Positions 6,124 to 7,072 of a DNA stretch of 7,072 nt are shown piece by piece. The notes below the pieces were generated by a model. That model searched no databases. It was not told the DNA's origin and worked only from the letters and a program-made list of their open reading frames with translations. The stretch comes from Spirochaetales bacterium (GTDB lineage: Bacteria; Spirochaetota; Spirochaetia; SZUA-6; DRHE01): contig JAFGFV010000277.1 of assembly GCA_016930895.1 (NCBI GenBank), positions 1-7,072 of the forward strand. Reading direction: 5' to 3'. Both the position numbers and the translations under genes were made by a program. Numbering within the stretch: the first letter of the stretch is position 1; every line of letters begins with the position of its first letter.

Positions 6124-6900
6124 ATGCTGACCATCGATTTGTCGGGAAAGACCGCTCTGGTGCTCGGCGGCAGCCGTGGCATCGGAGCGGGGATCACCGA
6201 GGCCCTTTGCGCCGCCGGAGCGTACACGGTGTTCACCCATACTGGGCGGCCCGAGCACCGGGAGCGCGTCGCCGCCCTGGGGCGCAAGATCGAGGCCGCC
6301 GGCGGGCGGGTCCGGGAGGCCGCAGTCGATGCCCTGGACAGCCAGGCGACGGATGCCCTGGTCGGGGAGATCGTGGCCGAGAGCGGGCGCCTGGACATCC
6401 TGGTCTGCAATGTGGGCAAGAACCAGGCCCGCACCCCCGTGGAGATCGACGACGCCTCCTGGCGGGAGTTCCTGGACCTGAACCTGACCGCGAGCTTCTA
6501 CGGAGTCCGGGCGGCGCTGCCGGTCATGGAGCGCCAGGGCTACGGGCGCATCGTCCTGATCGGCTCCTCGGCGGTGTACGACGGCGGGGGAGGGGCGCTG
6601 GACTACGCCGCGGCCAAGGCCGCCCTGACCGGGATGATGGCCTACCTGTGCCGCACGTACTTGAAAAAGGGCATCCTGACCAACATTGTCCATCCCTGCG
6701 TAATCGAGACCGACCTCTTGAAGGAGCGCTACGGGGATCCCGAGAAGAAGCGCACGCTGATCGAGCAGATCCCGGTGGGCCGCCTGGGGCAGCCGGAGGA
6801 CATCGCCGGGCTGACCGCCTTCCTCTGCAGCTCCTGGGGGGACTACATCTGCGGCCAGGAAATCCTGGCCGACGGCGGCCGGACGATCTTCAACAAGTAG
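6124..6900 (+). CDS. Short-chain dehydrogenase/reductase (SDR), classical type
   Basis: A 258-residue NAD(P)-dependent oxidoreductase of the classical SDR family, probably cytoplasmic, interconverting an alcohol and a ketone. The Rossmann motif is GGSRGIGAG (residues 15-23), in place of TGxxxGIG. The NNAG region reads VCNVGKN (94-100). The catalytic set is Asn120, Ser148, Tyr161 and Lys165 (LDLN, IGSS, DYAAAK). The usual Asn-x-Val-x-Pro-Gly reads NIVHPCVIETD (187-197), with Cys for Gly. The C-terminus GQEILADGG (244-252) is as usual for the family, and length is normal. Arg18 in the glycine motif slightly favours NADP(H), but the cofactor is not decided. The ATG is supported by AAGGAGGT 8 nt upstream. 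The gene is 51 nt after the methyltransferase gene and last in the plus-strand set. It could oxidise a hydroxyl of the same substrate or an intermediate. Members related by eye include 3-oxoacyl-ACP reductase-like and sugar dehydrogenases, and sequence alone does not choose between them. Confidence 0.92.
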   Translation: MLTIDLSGKTALVLGGSRGIGAGITEALCAAGAYTVFTHTGRPEHRERVAALGRKIEAAGGRVREAAVDALDSQATDALVGEIVAESGRLDILVCNVGKNQARTPVEIDDASWREFLDLNLTASFYGVRAALPVMERQGYGRIVLIGSSAVYDGGGGALDYAAAKAALTGMMAYLCRTYLKKGILTNIVHPCVIETDLLKERYGDPEKKRTLIEQIPVGRLGQPEDIAGLTAFLCSSWGDYICGQEILADGGRTIFNK

Positions 6901-6901
6901 C

Positions 6902-6924
6902 GGGGTGCAGGGCTCAGGGGGGGG
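6902..6924 (+). other. Guanine-rich tract matching a G-quadruplex pattern
   Basis: Just after the SDR stop (TAG 6898-6900) come G-runs at 6902-6905, 6910-6912 and 6917-6924; the last run of eight can supply two tracts. Loops are TGCA, CTCA and two Gs, fitting G3+N1-7 repeated four times. It lies on the operon's RNA-like strand in the 39-nt gap between convergent genes. Such patterns arise easily in GC-rich DNA, so function is uncertain. Confidence 0.4.
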
Positions 6925-6939
6925 AGGTCCGGAGTGTCT

Positions 6940-7072
6940 TCAGGTCAGGCCTATCTGGACACGGATGGCCCGTTCCACCTGCTCCAGGTCGGCGGCAGAC
7001 ACCCGCCCGCGCCGGTCCCTCAAACGGAACTTGCTGACCGTGGCCAGCTGATCCGCCATGGCCTTGTGCCGC
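6940..7072 (-). CDS. MazF/PemK-family type II toxin, C-terminal part (5' end beyond window)
   Basis: Reading the minus strand from 7071 gives 43 codons and a TGA stop (complement of 6940-6942), with no start inside the window before conserved sequence begins. The peptide contains AMADQLATVSKFRL, then RGRVSAADLEQVERAI and ends RVQIGLT. This matches the MazF/PemK C-terminus, where a D/EQ-hydrophobic-x-T-V/I-x-K strand is followed by an RL segment and a last helix of the type (D)xxxVExAIxxQIGL, as in B. subtilis NdoA. Family members are sequence-specific endoribonucleases that cleave mRNA and are neutralised by a MazE-type antitoxin, normally encoded just upstream; here that would lie right of the window. 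The gene converges on the operon and probably does not belong to the same pathway. Activity of the toxin cannot be judged because the N-terminal catalytic residues are not visible. Confidence 0.82.
   Translation of the reverse strand, partial: RHKAMADQLATVSKFRLRDRRGRVSAADLEQVERAIRVQIGLT

Larger units (their letters stand above)
1..6900 (+). other. Candidate six-gene catabolic operon (left end open)
   Basis: All six genes are on the plus strand with junctions of 26 nt, -14 nt, 16 nt, a TGATG overlap and 51 nt, without an intervening terminator or room for a promoter except possibly in the last gap. The enzyme families (amidohydrolase, URO-D fold, FGGY kinase, esterase-type serine hydrolase, MttB homologue, SDR) fit one degradation pathway. 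Co-transcription is inferred from spacing. The operon ends before the convergent toxin gene. Confidence 0.75.

Noticed and set aside
753..6693. Long open frames on the minus strand opposite the plus-strand genes (over 300-500 codons each)
   Set aside because: They are rich in Arg, Pro, Gly and Ala, match no family, and lie antisense to well-recognised enzymes; they come from the G/C bias at third codon positions.
6934..6962. Inverted repeat GTGTC/GACAC as a terminator for the operon
   Set aside because: The stem is only 5 bp with a 19-nt loop, extends into the toxin gene and lacks a T-tract.

Overview
This is a GC-rich bacterial window, with G or C at most third codon positions, clear GGAGG-type ribosome binding sites and TAG/TGA stops. 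It is almost entirely coding. Nothing fixes the phylum. The gene content (an MttB-superfamily methyltransferase, a URO-D-fold protein, a rhamnulokinase-type kinase) would suit an anaerobic or facultative heterotroph or a metagenome-derived genome, but that is inference.

Positions 1-6900 hold six plus-strand genes spaced like one operon: (1) a metal-dependent amidohydrolase cut by the left edge, (2) a URO-D/MtaA-fold protein, (3) a rhamnulokinase-like FGGY kinase, (4) a beta-lactamase-fold serine hydrolase, (5) an MttB-superfamily methyltransferase without pyrrolysine, and (6) a short-chain dehydrogenase. Gaps are 26 nt, a 14-nt overlap, 16 nt, a TGATG stop/start overlap and 51 nt. No promoter or rho-independent terminator was found, so the operon probably starts left of the window.

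At the right edge, on the minus strand, lies the C-terminal 43 codons of a MazF/PemK-type toxin, convergent with the operon. The 39-nt gap between them (6901-6939) holds a guanine-rich stretch that fits the G-quadruplex pattern and no ordinary terminator.

The six genes read as a catabolic set: two hydrolases, one redox enzyme, one sugar-type kinase and two proteins from families used in corrinoid-dependent methyl transfer. A reasonable inference is breakdown of a methylated (N- or O-methyl), possibly esterified or sugar-linked compound. The corrinoid protein, its reductive activase and the rhamnose isomerase and aldolase are all absent from the window, so substrate and pathway remain unproven. 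No tRNA, rRNA, CRISPR array, insertion sequence or attachment site was seen.
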